From: Flavobacterium sp.
GTDB lineage: Bacteria > Bacteroidota > Bacteroidia > Flavobacteriales > Flavobacteriaceae
DNA: 64,000 nt
Assembly: GCA_014378065.1 (NCBI GenBank)
Contig: JACMOK010000054.1
Location: 22,463-86,462, forward strand
Reading direction: 5' to 3'
Below the pieces are notes generated by a model. The model worked only from the letters and a program-made list of their open reading frames with translations. It did no database searches and was not told the origin of the DNA. The position numbers and the translations under genes are program-made. Shown here one piece after another: positions 19,671 to 29,522 of the stretch. Numbering within the stretch: the first letter of the stretch is position 1; each line of letters begins with the position of its first letter.

Positions 19671-20930
19671 ATGCAAATTAGTATTATAATCCTGTGTCTA
19701 ATACTAGCTGCCTTTTTTTCAGGAATGGAAATTGCATTTATCTCTTCCAACAAAATTTATCTAGAGATAGAAAAAAAACAAGACAGCTTATTGTCGAAGG
19801 TTCTCACCCGACTTACTGAAAAACCTTCAAAATTTATTGCTTCAATGTTGATTGGCAATACGATTGTACTGGTAATTTACGGGTTTTTTATGGGAGAATT
19901 ACTGATGCATTGGATTGTTGGTCTCGGTTTTAACTTTACTGGTTTGTCTAACGTGTTGATTCAAACCGTAATTTCTACTTTCGTGGTTTTACTTACCTCA
20001 GAATTTATCCCCAAGGTTTTTTTTCAAATTTATGCCAATCGACTAATTAAATTCCTGGCACTTCCCGCTTATTTGTTTTATTTACTATTCTACTTTATTT
20101 CGACGTTCGTTCTTTGGATTTCTAATTTTATTTTAAGAAAATTTTTTGGTACTGAAGGCGATCAGGTGCAACTTTTTTTTAGTAAAATTGAATTGGGAAA
20201 TTATATTACAGAGCAGATGAGTACCGTTGAAGACTATGAAAACGTCGATTCTGAGATTCAGATCTTTCAAAATGCATTGGAGTTCTCGGCAGTCAAAGCC
20301 CGCGACATCATGTCTCCGCGTACCGAAATCTCAGGCGTGGATATTTATGACTCAATCCCCGACTTACAGGAGAAGTTTATTGAAACTGGCTATTCCAAAA
20401 TTCTGGTTTATCAAAACTCACATGACGATATTTTGGGATATGTCAACTCGTTTGAATTGTTTAAAAAACCAAAAACCATAAAATCAGTAATGATTCCGGT
20501 TGAATTTGTGCCAGAAACTATTTTCATCAAAGACGTCTTAGAATTACTTACCAAGAGAAGGAAAAGTGTTGCCATCGTTTTAGATGAATATGGCGGCACT
20601 TCAGGAATGATCACAATTGAAGATATCGTTGAGGAACTCTTTGGAGAAATTGAAGACGAACACGATTCAGAAGAAGAGCTCGTCGAGAAACTGCTTGACA
20701 ATGACGATTATTTATTTTCAACACGACTTGATGTGGAATACTTAAATCAAAATTACAAACTTAATATTCCTGAAAGCGATTCCTACGGAACCTTGGGAGG
20801 ATTTATTGTCAATTTTACCAAGGAAATTCCGCAAAAAGGTGACCAGATTGTGATTGATAAATTTCATTTTACCGTTGAAGAATCGACAAATAAAAAAATT
20901 GAATTGGTTAAAATGAAGATCACAACCTAA
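19671..20930 (+). CDS. Hemolysin/CorC family (CNNM + CBS + transporter-associated domain) membrane protein
   Basis: FFSGMEIAFISSNKIYLEIE, VKARDIMSPRTEISGVD, VLDEYGGTSGMITIEDIVEELFGEIEDEHD. Confidence 0.93.
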   Translation: MQISIIILCLILAAFFSGMEIAFISSNKIYLEIEKKQDSLLSKVLTRLTEKPSKFIASMLIGNTIVLVIYGFFMGELLMHWIVGLGFNFTGLSNVLIQTVISTFVVLLTSEFIPKVFFQIYANRLIKFLALPAYLFYLLFYFISTFVLWISNFILRKFFGTEGDQVQLFFSKIELGNYITEQMSTVEDYENVDSEIQIFQNALEFSAVKARDIMSPRTEISGVDIYDSIPDLQEKFIETGYSKILVYQNSHDDILGYVNSFELFKKPKTIKSVMIPVEFVPETIFIKDVLELLTKRRKSVAIVLDEYGGTSGMITIEDIVEELFGEIEDEHDSEEELVEKLLDNDDYLFSTRLDVEYLNQNYKLNIPESDSYGTLGGFIVNFTKEIPQKGDQIVIDKFHFTVEESTNKKIELVKMKITT

Positions 20931-21038
20931 GTTTCAAAAAATTAGTCCTGATTCTTGCAAATTTTAAGGGCACAACTATGGTTATTAAATAGATAATTGT
21001 ATTTTCGCAAACTGAATTAAAAATCAACAAAAATAAAA

Positions 21039-23138
21039 ATGGCAGTTTTACAAAAAATCAGACAACGTTCCTTACTTCTAATACTAGTTATTGGTTTCTG
21101 TTTATTCGCATTTATCATCGGCGATTTATTTAATAAAGGCGGATTTAGCCAAACCTCAAAATACGTAGGGAGCATTAACGGTAAAGATGTTGCTTTTGAA
21201 GATTTCAGAGTAAAAGTAAGCAATGTAGAAAAAAGCGGGCAACAGGGAATGACGCCAACGCAGGCGGTAAACCGCGTCTGGGATCAAGAGATTTCTATTG
21301 CTTTGCTGACAGACCAATTTGATAAACTGGGCATACGCGCCGGCGAAAAACATATTATTGAAGCGTTTAAGAACGACCAGAATATCGGGAAAAATCCAAT
21401 GTTTCTCAACGCGGCGGGCGTTTTTGATTTGGCCAAATTTAAGGAGTATTTTAAATCAAATCCCGAGCAGGCACAGTATGTAAAAGACAGAGAAAAAGAT
21501 GCGGAGCTGAATGCAAAATACCAAATTTACAATACGTTGGTTAAAGCAGGAATGTATACAACCGAAACAGAAGGAAAGCTTAAATACGAAATGGAAACCA
21601 GCAAAGTCAATTTTGATTATGTGGCGGTGTTGTTTTCTTCAATCAAAGACAGTGATGTTAAAGTGACTGATGCAGAGATTACCGATTATATGAAGAAGAA
21701 CGAAAAGAAATATAAAGCCGAGGAAACACGTGAAGTAGAATATGTTTTGGTTGAAGATAAAGCTTCCGCCGAAGACGAGAACGAAGTGAAAACATCGATA
21801 AATGCCCTTTTGAACAGCAGCATTGTTTACAATAAAACGACCAATAAAAATGACACTTTACCCGGATTTAAGTCCGTTACAAATAATGCCGAATTTGTAA
21901 ATTCCCATTCAGATTTGCCATACGATTCTACTTATGTAGCTAAAAAGGACTTGCCTGCGGAACATGCAGAAGCGTTGTTTAACCTACCACAGGGTGAAAT
22001 TTACGGCCCATATATGCGCGGTGCATATACTTGCATTTCCAAATCGTTAGGTAGAAAAGCGGGAGCAAATGCCAAAGCAAGTCACATTTTAATAAGTTAT
22101 GAAGGAACGCAGGTTCCCAATAAAAAAGAAAAGAGAACCAAAGAACAAGCTAAAGCCAAAGCAGAAATGTTACTGGCGCAAGTAAAAGCAAATCCTTCCA
22201 GTTTCTTAATGTTGGCTTTGACCAATTCAGACGATTCTTCTGCGCAACAAGGTGGCGATTTGGGGTACTTTAGCCAGGGTCAAATGGTAAAGCCGTTCAA
22301 CGACTTCGTATTCAATAATCCCATCGGTTCGATTGGCTTGGTTGAAACCGATTTCGGCTTTCACATTATCAACGTTACTGATAAACAAGACGCGGTGCGT
22401 TTGGCTACTATTGCTCAAAAAATTGAGCCTTCGGAAGCCACCAACGATAAATTGTATACCAAAGCGGTAAAGTTTGAGATGGATGCTAACAGCCAAGATT
22501 TTGAAAAAGTTGCTAAAGCATCTGGCTTAACTGTAAATCCATCAGTTAAAGTAAAAGCGATGGACGAAACGTTTGGCGCTTTAGGTGCACAAAGACAACT
22601 CGTAAGATGGGCCTTTGAAAAAGAAACGAAAGTGGGTAATGTGAAGCGTTTTGAAATAGCCAATGTTGGAAACGTAATTGCTAAACTTAAAAAAGTGAGT
22701 GAAAAAGGATTGATGTCGGTTGAAGAAGCGAAGCCCTCAGTAGAACCGATATTGAAGAACAAGAAAAAAGCAGAAAAAATTAAAGCCAAGATGACCGGCA
22801 CTACATTAGAATCGATCGCAAAAGCATCTGGTGCTGCAGTACAGCAGGCAGTTGGCTTAACGATAGAAAATGCAAATATTCCAAATGCCGGACCGGAGAG
22901 AAAAGTAGTGGGAACCGCTTTTGCTTTAAGCATAAACAAGCTATCAGCACCCATTGAAGGTAACTCCGGAATATATGTAGTAAAACCAACGTTGATAGAA
23001 CGGGCTCCTGCTCTAAAAAACCATAGTGATTACATTGCCAAAGTTAAGTCGCAAGTAGCCGGTTATTCTGGAAGAGTCATTCCTGCTTTAAAAGTGGATG
23101 CTGATATTGAAGACAACAGGGCACAATTCAACTATTAA
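21039..23138 (+). CDS. SurA/PpiD-type peptidylprolyl isomerase
   Basis: N-terminal TM, SurA_N-like region, parvulin domain (AKASHILISYEGTQ...LTNSDDSSAQQGGDLGYFSQGQMVKPFNDFVF). Confidence 0.92.
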   Translation: MAVLQKIRQRSLLLILVIGFCLFAFIIGDLFNKGGFSQTSKYVGSINGKDVAFEDFRVKVSNVEKSGQQGMTPTQAVNRVWDQEISIALLTDQFDKLGIRAGEKHIIEAFKNDQNIGKNPMFLNAAGVFDLAKFKEYFKSNPEQAQYVKDREKDAELNAKYQIYNTLVKAGMYTTETEGKLKYEMETSKVNFDYVAVLFSSIKDSDVKVTDAEITDYMKKNEKKYKAEETREVEYVLVEDKASAEDENEVKTSINALLNSSIVYNKTTNKNDTLPGFKSVTNNAEFVNSHSDLPYDSTYVAKKDLPAEHAEALFNLPQGEIYGPYMRGAYTCISKSLGRKAGANAKASHILISYEGTQVPNKKEKRTKEQAKAKAEMLLAQVKANPSSFLMLALTNSDDSSAQQGGDLGYFSQGQMVKPFNDFVFNNPIGSIGLVETDFGFHIINVTDKQDAVRLATIAQKIEPSEATNDKLYTKAVKFEMDANSQDFEKVAKASGLTVNPSVKVKAMDETFGALGAQRQLVRWAFEKETKVGNVKRFEIANVGNVIAKLKKVSEKGLMSVEEAKPSVEPILKNKKKAEKIKAKMTGTTLESIAKASGAAVQQAVGLTIENANIPNAGPERKVVGTAFALSINKLSAPIEGNSGIYVVKPTLIERAPALKNHSDYIAKVKSQVAGYSGRVIPALKVDADIEDNRAQFNY

Positions 23139-23152
23139 TATTATCCGATTCA

Positions 23153-23189
23153 AAAAAAATCCCGATTCAAACGAGTCGGGATTTTTTTT
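23153..23189. terminator. Bidirectional terminator between the PPIase and the convergent GHMP kinase
   Basis: AAAAAAAATCCCGATTC-aaac-GAGTCGGGATTTTTTTT; A-tract and T-tract on both sides. Confidence 0.85.
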
Positions 23190-24099
23190 ACAGTATCATT
23201 TTGCTGTAAGGAATTACAGTCTCGAAACCTTTTGAGCTAAAATATGCAGTAGGATTTTCTCTTGACACGGCCAGCACAAAATCGCCACCCCATGCGCCAA
23301 GACTTTTGATAGTGCCTTTAAAATCCGAAAACAAAGATTCTTTAACGGTCGGTATTTCGAGCACTTTACTGAGGCAACGTTCGTGTTTTTCTAGTTCCGA
23401 CGTCAACGTTTCGAAATCTGAGTGACTGACAATAGTGGTAGTAATTTGATCAACATCAATGAGCAACTGCGGTTGGTTGTTTTTCTTCTTAAAATACTGC
23501 TCCATGGCAGTTCTGCTGTTTTGTTTTTTATTAAGATAGACAAAATAAAGATTTTTACTGCACTGCGGTTCGAAACGGATTTCTTCTACTTTCGGTTTTC
23601 CATTTTTCAACTGGTAAAGGATAGGCGTAGGGTGTTGCGCACAAGCAATGTCGTATCCACTGCCGCCAAAACTGTTTTGAAGCAACCTAAAAGCGTCAAC
23701 CTTTGCCCACTGCGCAATATTATTGATCAAGGTAGAAGAAGTGCCCAAACCCCAAAATCGAGAAAAAGTAAGTTGGGTGGTAACAATATATCCTGCTGAT
23801 GTAATAAGAAAATCGGGATTGATCAAATAGGCTTCATGTAAAATGGCGATTAAAGTATTTCTCAAAGATTCGTTTTCAATTTGTTCTTTTTGAATTATGG
23901 CTGTAAACGGAATCACTTGTTCAAACCAAAGACTGCCGTCACTATCGAAGCTGTTCCAGCTAATTTCTGCATTTATTCCTGGTTCAACCGTTAAATCTTG
24001 TCCGAATTTTGTAGGCAACGCCAGTGCCTTTGCGCCATTTAAAACGGCATATTCACCGGTGATTAATAATTTTCCGTTGCTGTAAAAAGTTTGTTTCAT
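23188..24099 (-). CDS. GHMP kinase (mevalonate-pathway-like)
   Basis: SNGKLLITGEYAVLNGAKALALPTKFGQDL, SRFWGLGTSSTLINNIAQWA, SFGGSGYDIACAQH, LGAWGGDFVLAVS; adjacent to HMG-CoA reductase. Confidence 0.88.
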   Translation of the reverse strand: MKQTFYSNGKLLITGEYAVLNGAKALALPTKFGQDLTVEPGINAEISWNSFDSDGSLWFEQVIPFTAIIQKEQIENESLRNTLIAILHEAYLINPDFLITSAGYIVTTQLTFSRFWGLGTSSTLINNIAQWAKVDAFRLLQNSFGGSGYDIACAQHPTPILYQLKNGKPKVEEIRFEPQCSKNLYFVYLNKKQNSRTAMEQYFKKKNNQPQLLIDVDQITTTIVSHSDFETLTSELEKHERCLSKVLEIPTVKESLFSDFKGTIKSLGAWGGDFVLAVSRENPTAYFSSKGFETVIPYSKMIL

Positions 24100-24141
24100 T
24101 TGCTTAAAGCGAGAAGTTTGAAATGAAGTTTCGTAAAAGCG

Positions 24142-25464
24142 CTAATTATTTGTTCTTAAATGGCCAATGAAATTGACAACAGCAGCGTGGGTGACCGTAT
24201 TTTTTTTAAAATGCGTTACAATCAGATTTCTTTCTGTAGGTGAAGTTTCGTATTGGTTTAAGATGTTGTTCAAATGCATTTTCATGTGGCCTTCTTGAAT
24301 GCCGGTTGTTGTTAACGAGCGCAATGCGGCAAAGTTTTGAGCCAATCCTGCGACAGCGACTATTTTCATTAAATCTTTGGCAGAAGGTTTTTCGAGCATT
24401 TCTAAAGCAAATTTTGCTAAGGGATGCAAGGAAGTTAAACCGCCCACAGTTCCTAAAGACACAGGTATTTCTATCCAGAAAGTAAAAATGCCGTTTTCGA
24501 TGCTCGCATGCGACAAACTAGAATATTGCCCATTTCTGGAAGCGTATGCGTGTATTCCGGCTTCAACGGCTCGAAAATCATTGCCTGTGGCGAGTACAAC
24601 GGCGTCAATTCCGTTCATAATTCCTTTGTTGTGCGTAACAGCTCGAAAGGGCTCTACTTCGGCAATCTGAACGGCCGTTAGGAATTTTTTCGCAAAATCA
24701 TCTGGATTTTCTATTTTTTTATCGGCCAAAGCCGAAACTGCGCAGGATACTTCCGCTCGAACGATACAATTTGGAACGTAATTCGACAAAATGCTCATGA
24801 CAACCTCAATGTTTTTTTCTGCCTCGGAAAATAAAACATACGAGGCGGCTTCCTCTTTTAAAGTGATTGCAAATTGTTCCAGACACGTATTGATAAAATT
24901 GGCACCCATAGAATCGACCGTTTCAAAAGTCGCATGCAATTGAAAATAATTGGGGATTAAATTGGTTTTATTTTTCAACTCGATAGCTATAATTCCGCCG
25001 CCTCGTTTTTGCATGTTTTTAGTGATGCTTTCGGTTGCGGTAACAAATTTGCTTTTGGTGCTGGCAAAAAATTCTTCCAATTTGGAAGCTTCTCCGGTGT
25101 AAATAAAATGCACCTGCCCAATTTTCTCGGTATTTAAAACCGTGGCTTTAAACCCGCCGCGCGAGGCCCAAAACTTAGCGGATTTTGCTGCCGCAGCCAC
25201 CACAGAACTTTCTTCGATGGCCATAGGAATGGTGTAAATTTTTCCGTTAATTAAAAAATTGGGCGCCACACCCAGCGGCAAATAAAAATTGGTGATGGTA
25301 TTTTCAATAAACTCGTCATGCAGCTTTTGGCGTTTTTCGTCGGTATTCCAATAGCTTTTCAGAACGGATACTGCGGCTGATGGATCTGAAAAATACGCGT
25401 TGCCAATCCAATTGATTTTTTCTTCTTTGGAAAATTTGGAAAATCCAGAAACGGCTTTGTTCAT
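24142..25464 (-). CDS. Hydroxymethylglutaryl-CoA reductase, class II (degradative-type family)
   Basis: PMAIEESSVVAAAAKSAKFWASRGGF, DSMGANFINTCLE, NKGIMNGIDAVVLATGNDFRAVEAGIHAYASRNGQYSSLSH, PVSLGTVGGLTSLHPLAK. Start 25464 supported by a promoter motif at 25481. Confidence 0.94.
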   Translation of the reverse strand: MNKAVSGFSKFSKEEKINWIGNAYFSDPSAAVSVLKSYWNTDEKRQKLHDEFIENTITNFYLPLGVAPNFLINGKIYTIPMAIEESSVVAAAAKSAKFWASRGGFKATVLNTEKIGQVHFIYTGEASKLEEFFASTKSKFVTATESITKNMQKRGGGIIAIELKNKTNLIPNYFQLHATFETVDSMGANFINTCLEQFAITLKEEAASYVLFSEAEKNIEVVMSILSNYVPNCIVRAEVSCAVSALADKKIENPDDFAKKFLTAVQIAEVEPFRAVTHNKGIMNGIDAVVLATGNDFRAVEAGIHAYASRNGQYSSLSHASIENGIFTFWIEIPVSLGTVGGLTSLHPLAKFALEMLEKPSAKDLMKIVAVAGLAQNFAALRSLTTTGIQEGHMKMHLNNILNQYETSPTERNLIVTHFKKNTVTHAAVVNFIGHLRTNN

Positions 25465-25480
25465 TTTTAAAATATTTCCA

Positions 25481-25488
25481 CAAAGATA
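25481..25488 (-). promoter_or_regulatory. -7 promoter element for the HMG-CoA reductase gene
   Basis: Minus strand TATCTTTG (TAnnTTTG) 16 nt upstream of ATG 25464; no clear -33 box. Confidence 0.4.
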
Positions 25489-25646
25489 ACTTTTCAGTAA
25501 ATATTTCGACTCGAATTCCAAAATTTCACAAGGCTTTGGATTTCATTGGGAATATGCTAAACCAAAAATTGCATTTAACACTTAAAAATGCCGTTATATC
25601 CGAAATTTTCACTACAATTGACAGTTTTTATCTTACGAAACAAATT

Positions 25647-27815
25647 ATGAATTCATACAAACTTTCAGCACTGCTTTTATTTTTGTGTATTTCGGTGTCT
25701 GCACAGCAAAAAATCACTGTTGACGCTATATATTCTGGGGCTTTTCGACCCAAAGGAATGGACGAATTGCAGTCGATGAAAAATACCAACCAGTACACGG
25801 TGCTTAATTCTGAAAGGGCTTCCAAAAGCATGAAAATCGATCTTTACGATTTTGCCACGCTGAAAAAAGTTTCGACGTTGGTTGATTCGAACGATTTTTC
25901 TGAACTGGCCAATGGGATCGACAGTTATTTGTTCAGTTCGGACGAGCACTTGATCTTAATTGCCAATAACTCGAAACCCATTTTCCGGCATTCGTTTACC
26001 GCAGATTATTATTTGTATGATGTGATTACGAAAAAAGCATCTAAAATATTTGATCAGGTGCAAGAGCCTACTTTTTCTCCTGATGGGAAGAAAATAGCTT
26101 ATGCCAAAGAAAACAATCTTTATATATATGACCTGGTGTTAAAAAAGTCAATTGCAATTACTACCGATGGAAAGAAAAACGCCATCATCAACGGAATTAC
26201 GGATTGGGTTTATGAGGAAGAATTTGCTTTTGTAAAGGCTTTTGACTGGAGCAATGACAGCAAGAAATTAGCGTATATTCGTTTTGATGAAAGTGAAGTT
26301 CCTGAATTCTCCATGTCCATATTTCACAAAGACCTGTACCCGTCAGTAGAAACCTTTAAATATCCGAAGGCAGGTGAAAAGAACGCATCCGTTTCTTTGC
26401 ATGTTTTCGATTTGAATTTGGCTACCGCAAAAAAAATTAATCTAGGCAACTATAATGATTTCTACATCGCCAGAATGAAATGGACCAATGATGCAAACAT
26501 CTTGTCGGCCCAAGTGCTTAACCGTCATCAAGACAATTTGGATCTATTATTTATTGATGGCAGCACCGGAATTACCAAAGTGGTTTTGAACGAAAAAGAC
26601 AAAGCTTATGTTGATGTCACAGACAATTTAACATTTCTAAAAGACAATAGTTTTATTTGGACCAGCGAGAAAGACGGTTTTAACCATATTTATATTTACG
26701 ACAAAACCGGAAAATTAAAAAACCAAGTAACCAAAGGCAATTGGGAAGTAACCTCATATTATGGTTTTGATGATAAAACGAAGACTATTTTTTATCAGTC
26801 GGTGGAGAATGGGTCAATCAACAGGGCCATTTACCGCATCGGAATTGATGGTAAAAACAAAGTGCAATTGTCGTCGCAAACAGGCACCAATGCGGCGACC
26901 TTTAGTCCGAATTTTCAATACTACATCAATACTTTTTCAAGTGCGACCCAACCCACTACTTACACTTTAAATGAATCAAAATCAGGGAAGCAAGTACAAG
27001 TCATCGAGAGCAATGACGCTTTGGCCGTTAAACTCAAGGCGTATGATTTGCCTTCAAAGGAATTTTTTGTACTTAAAACAGCGAAGGGCAATGAATTGAA
27101 TGCCTGGATGATCAAGCCTAAAGATTTTGATCCTACAAAAAAATATCCTGTTTTTATGTACCAGTATTCTGGTCCGGGATCACAGCAAGTAAATAATGAA
27201 TGGAACAGTACTGACGATTATTGGTTTATGATGCTCGCCCAACAAGGATATATTATTGCTTGCGTTGATGGGCGAGGTACAGGTTTTAAAGGGGCCGCAT
27301 TCAAAAAAATAACGCAGAAGCAATTGGGAAAATATGAAGTCGAAGACCAGATAGATGCCGCGAAAGTTATCGGAAGTTATCCGTATGTAGACCCAGCAAG
27401 AATCGGAATATGGGGTTGGTCGTATGGCGGCTTTATGGCTGCGAATTGTATAATGAAAGGGAATGACGTTTTTAAAATGGCCATCGCCGTCGCACCAGTA
27501 ACCAACTGGCGTTTTTACGACAGTATTTATACGGAAAGATACCTGCAAACACCCCAAGAGAATGCGAGCGGTTATGATGATAATTCGCCAATAAATTATG
27601 TCGACCAACTCAAAGGAAAATTTTTATTAATTCACGGTTCCGGCGATGACAATGTGCATGTACAAAATTCGATGCAAATGATGGAAGCACTGATTCAGGC
27701 TAACAAGCAGTTTGATTCGCAGATTTATCCGGACAACAACCATGGAATTTATGGCGGAAAAACAAGAATTCAGTTGTTTAACAAAATGACCAATTTTATC
27801 AAAGAAAATTTATAA
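25647..27815 (+). CDS. Dipeptidyl peptidase IV (S9B family)
   Basis: DPP-IV N-terminal propeller plus catalytic IGIWGWSYGGFMAANCIM, GSGDDNVHVQNSMQMMEAL, YPDNNHGIYGG. Signal peptide from M at 25647. Confidence 0.94.
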   Translation: MNSYKLSALLLFLCISVSAQQKITVDAIYSGAFRPKGMDELQSMKNTNQYTVLNSERASKSMKIDLYDFATLKKVSTLVDSNDFSELANGIDSYLFSSDEHLILIANNSKPIFRHSFTADYYLYDVITKKASKIFDQVQEPTFSPDGKKIAYAKENNLYIYDLVLKKSIAITTDGKKNAIINGITDWVYEEEFAFVKAFDWSNDSKKLAYIRFDESEVPEFSMSIFHKDLYPSVETFKYPKAGEKNASVSLHVFDLNLATAKKINLGNYNDFYIARMKWTNDANILSAQVLNRHQDNLDLLFIDGSTGITKVVLNEKDKAYVDVTDNLTFLKDNSFIWTSEKDGFNHIYIYDKTGKLKNQVTKGNWEVTSYYGFDDKTKTIFYQSVENGSINRAIYRIGIDGKNKVQLSSQTGTNAATFSPNFQYYINTFSSATQPTTYTLNESKSGKQVQVIESNDALAVKLKAYDLPSKEFFVLKTAKGNELNAWMIKPKDFDPTKKYPVFMYQYSGPGSQQVNNEWNSTDDYWFMMLAQQGYIIACVDGRGTGFKGAAFKKITQKQLGKYEVEDQIDAAKVIGSYPYVDPARIGIWGWSYGGFMAANCIMKGNDVFKMAIAVAPVTNWRFYDSIYTERYLQTPQENASGYDDNSPINYVDQLKGKFLLIHGSGDDNVHVQNSMQMMEALIQANKQFDSQIYPDNNHGIYGGKTRIQLFNKMTNFIKENL

Positions 27816-27839
27816 ACCACAAACTAAATCCATATTAAA

Positions 27840-29516
27840 ATGACAGAAGCTCAGGTAAAAACAGGACATCCAAAAGGACTTTGGGTATTATTCGGAACAG
27901 AAATGTGGGAGCGTTTCAATTTCTACGGGATGCGCGCCATCTTAACCTTGTTCCTTGTAAACTCGTTAATGATGAAAGAGGAGGATGCCTCGTTAATCTA
28001 TGGCGGATTCTTGGGTCTTTGTTATTTAACGCCTATGTTGGGTGGTTTTATTGCCGATCGATTTTTTGGAAATAGGAATTGCATTTTACTTGGCGGATTG
28101 ATGATGGCGGTGGGACAGTTTTTATTATTTGCTAGCGCGAGTGTTTTTGGAACCAATTTAAGTCTAGCCAATACGTTAATGTGGTCGGCTTTGGGAATTA
28201 TCATCTTTGGTAACGGTTTCTTTAAGCCCAACATTTCAAGTATGGTGGGTAGCTTGTATCCAAAGCAGGAAAAAAGCAAACTCGATACGGCCTTCACCAT
28301 TTTTTATATGGGAATCAATTTGGGTGCCTTCTTAGGACAGCTGATTTGCCCATTAATTGGCGATGTCAAAGATGCAAATGGGATCAGAGACATTCATGCT
28401 TTTAAATGGGGATTCTTAGCAGCCTCTATTGCCATGTTGATTGGAACGGCTGTTTTCTACGTCCTGAAAAATAAATATGTAGTTACGCCTGATGGTAAAC
28501 CTTTAGGAGGATTACCTTCAAAAAACGATGCGTCAGATTTTGAAGAAGGAGAATCACAAAAAGCAGAGTTTTCACAAAAAGCATTAATTACAGCAGGAAT
28601 AGTTTTTCTAACTTTAGGTGCGATTATCCATTTTGTTTTTGGACAGAATTTAATTTACACTTTGATTTATTCGAGTGGTTTAACGCTCGCAGGTCTTATT
28701 GTTTCGGACACTTCTTTAACGAAAATTGAAAGAGATAGGATATTTGTAATTTATATAGTGGCCTTTTTTATTATCTTCTTTTGGGCCGCTTTTGAACAAG
28801 CAGGCTCTTCCTTGACGTTTATTGCCGACAACCAAACCGACCGAAATTTCTTTGGATGGAACATGCCTCCGTCAATGGTACAGATTTTTAATGGTTTATT
28901 CGTAGTCGCTTTTGCTGTTCCCTTTAGTATGCTATGGGATTATTTGAGAAGCAAAGACCGCGAACCAATTTCTCCTGTAAAACAATCGGTCGGCTTGGCC
29001 TTAATTGCATTGAGTTATTTTATTATCGCTTACAACGTAAAAGATTTAGGTAACAGTGGGCTTTTGGCTATTAAATGGTTGATTCTTTTATATTTAATTC
29101 AAACTTGTGCCGAATTGTGTTTGTCTCCGATCGGATTATCGTTGGTTGGTAAATTATCGCCAAAACGGTTTTCATCTTTATTGTATGGCGTTTTCTTTTT
29201 GTCAAATGCATCGGGCTATGCATTGGCTGGAACCTTGGGGTCAATTATGCCCGCCACCGGAGACAAATTTATCAAAGCCAAAGAATTAGGAATAGATTTG
29301 CAAGCTGTCTTAGACAAAACAGTTACACCTACTGCAGAACAAACTGCCTTGCTTGCGAAACACCAAATTACCGACCATAATCCCGTATTTGCCGGATTCG
29401 AAATTCATAACTTGTTCGAGTTTTTTATGGTATTTGTTGTTTTAACTGGGCTGGCCGCAGTAATTTTGTTTGCGTTAACACCAGTATTAAAAAAATTAAT
29501 GCACGGCGTAAGATAG
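27840..29516 (+). CDS. POT/PTR family peptide MFS transporter (paralog 1)
   Basis: GTEMWERFNFYGMRAILTLFLV, GNGFFKPNISSMVG, FFIIFFWAAFEQAGSSLTF. Confidence 0.95.
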   Translation: MTEAQVKTGHPKGLWVLFGTEMWERFNFYGMRAILTLFLVNSLMMKEEDASLIYGGFLGLCYLTPMLGGFIADRFFGNRNCILLGGLMMAVGQFLLFASASVFGTNLSLANTLMWSALGIIIFGNGFFKPNISSMVGSLYPKQEKSKLDTAFTIFYMGINLGAFLGQLICPLIGDVKDANGIRDIHAFKWGFLAASIAMLIGTAVFYVLKNKYVVTPDGKPLGGLPSKNDASDFEEGESQKAEFSQKALITAGIVFLTLGAIIHFVFGQNLIYTLIYSSGLTLAGLIVSDTSLTKIERDRIFVIYIVAFFIIFFWAAFEQAGSSLTFIADNQTDRNFFGWNMPPSMVQIFNGLFVVAFAVPFSMLWDYLRSKDREPISPVKQSVGLALIALSYFIIAYNVKDLGNSGLLAIKWLILLYLIQTCAELCLSPIGLSLVGKLSPKRFSSLLYGVFFLSNASGYALAGTLGSIMPATGDKFIKAKELGIDLQAVLDKTVTPTAEQTALLAKHQITDHNPVFAGFEIHNLFEFFMVFVVLTGLAAVILFALTPVLKKLMHGVR

Positions 29517-29522
29517 ATAGCC

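Noticed and set aside
19080-19676. 198-aa minus-strand ORF over lptC and the small membrane gene
   Set aside because: Antisense to a convincing LptC sequence; no recognisable domain and no plausible start region.
22415-22954. 179-aa minus-strand ORF within the PPIase gene
   Set aside because: Shadow ORF of the SurA/PpiD-like CDS; low-complexity Ser/Phe/Ala-rich content typical of antisense frames.
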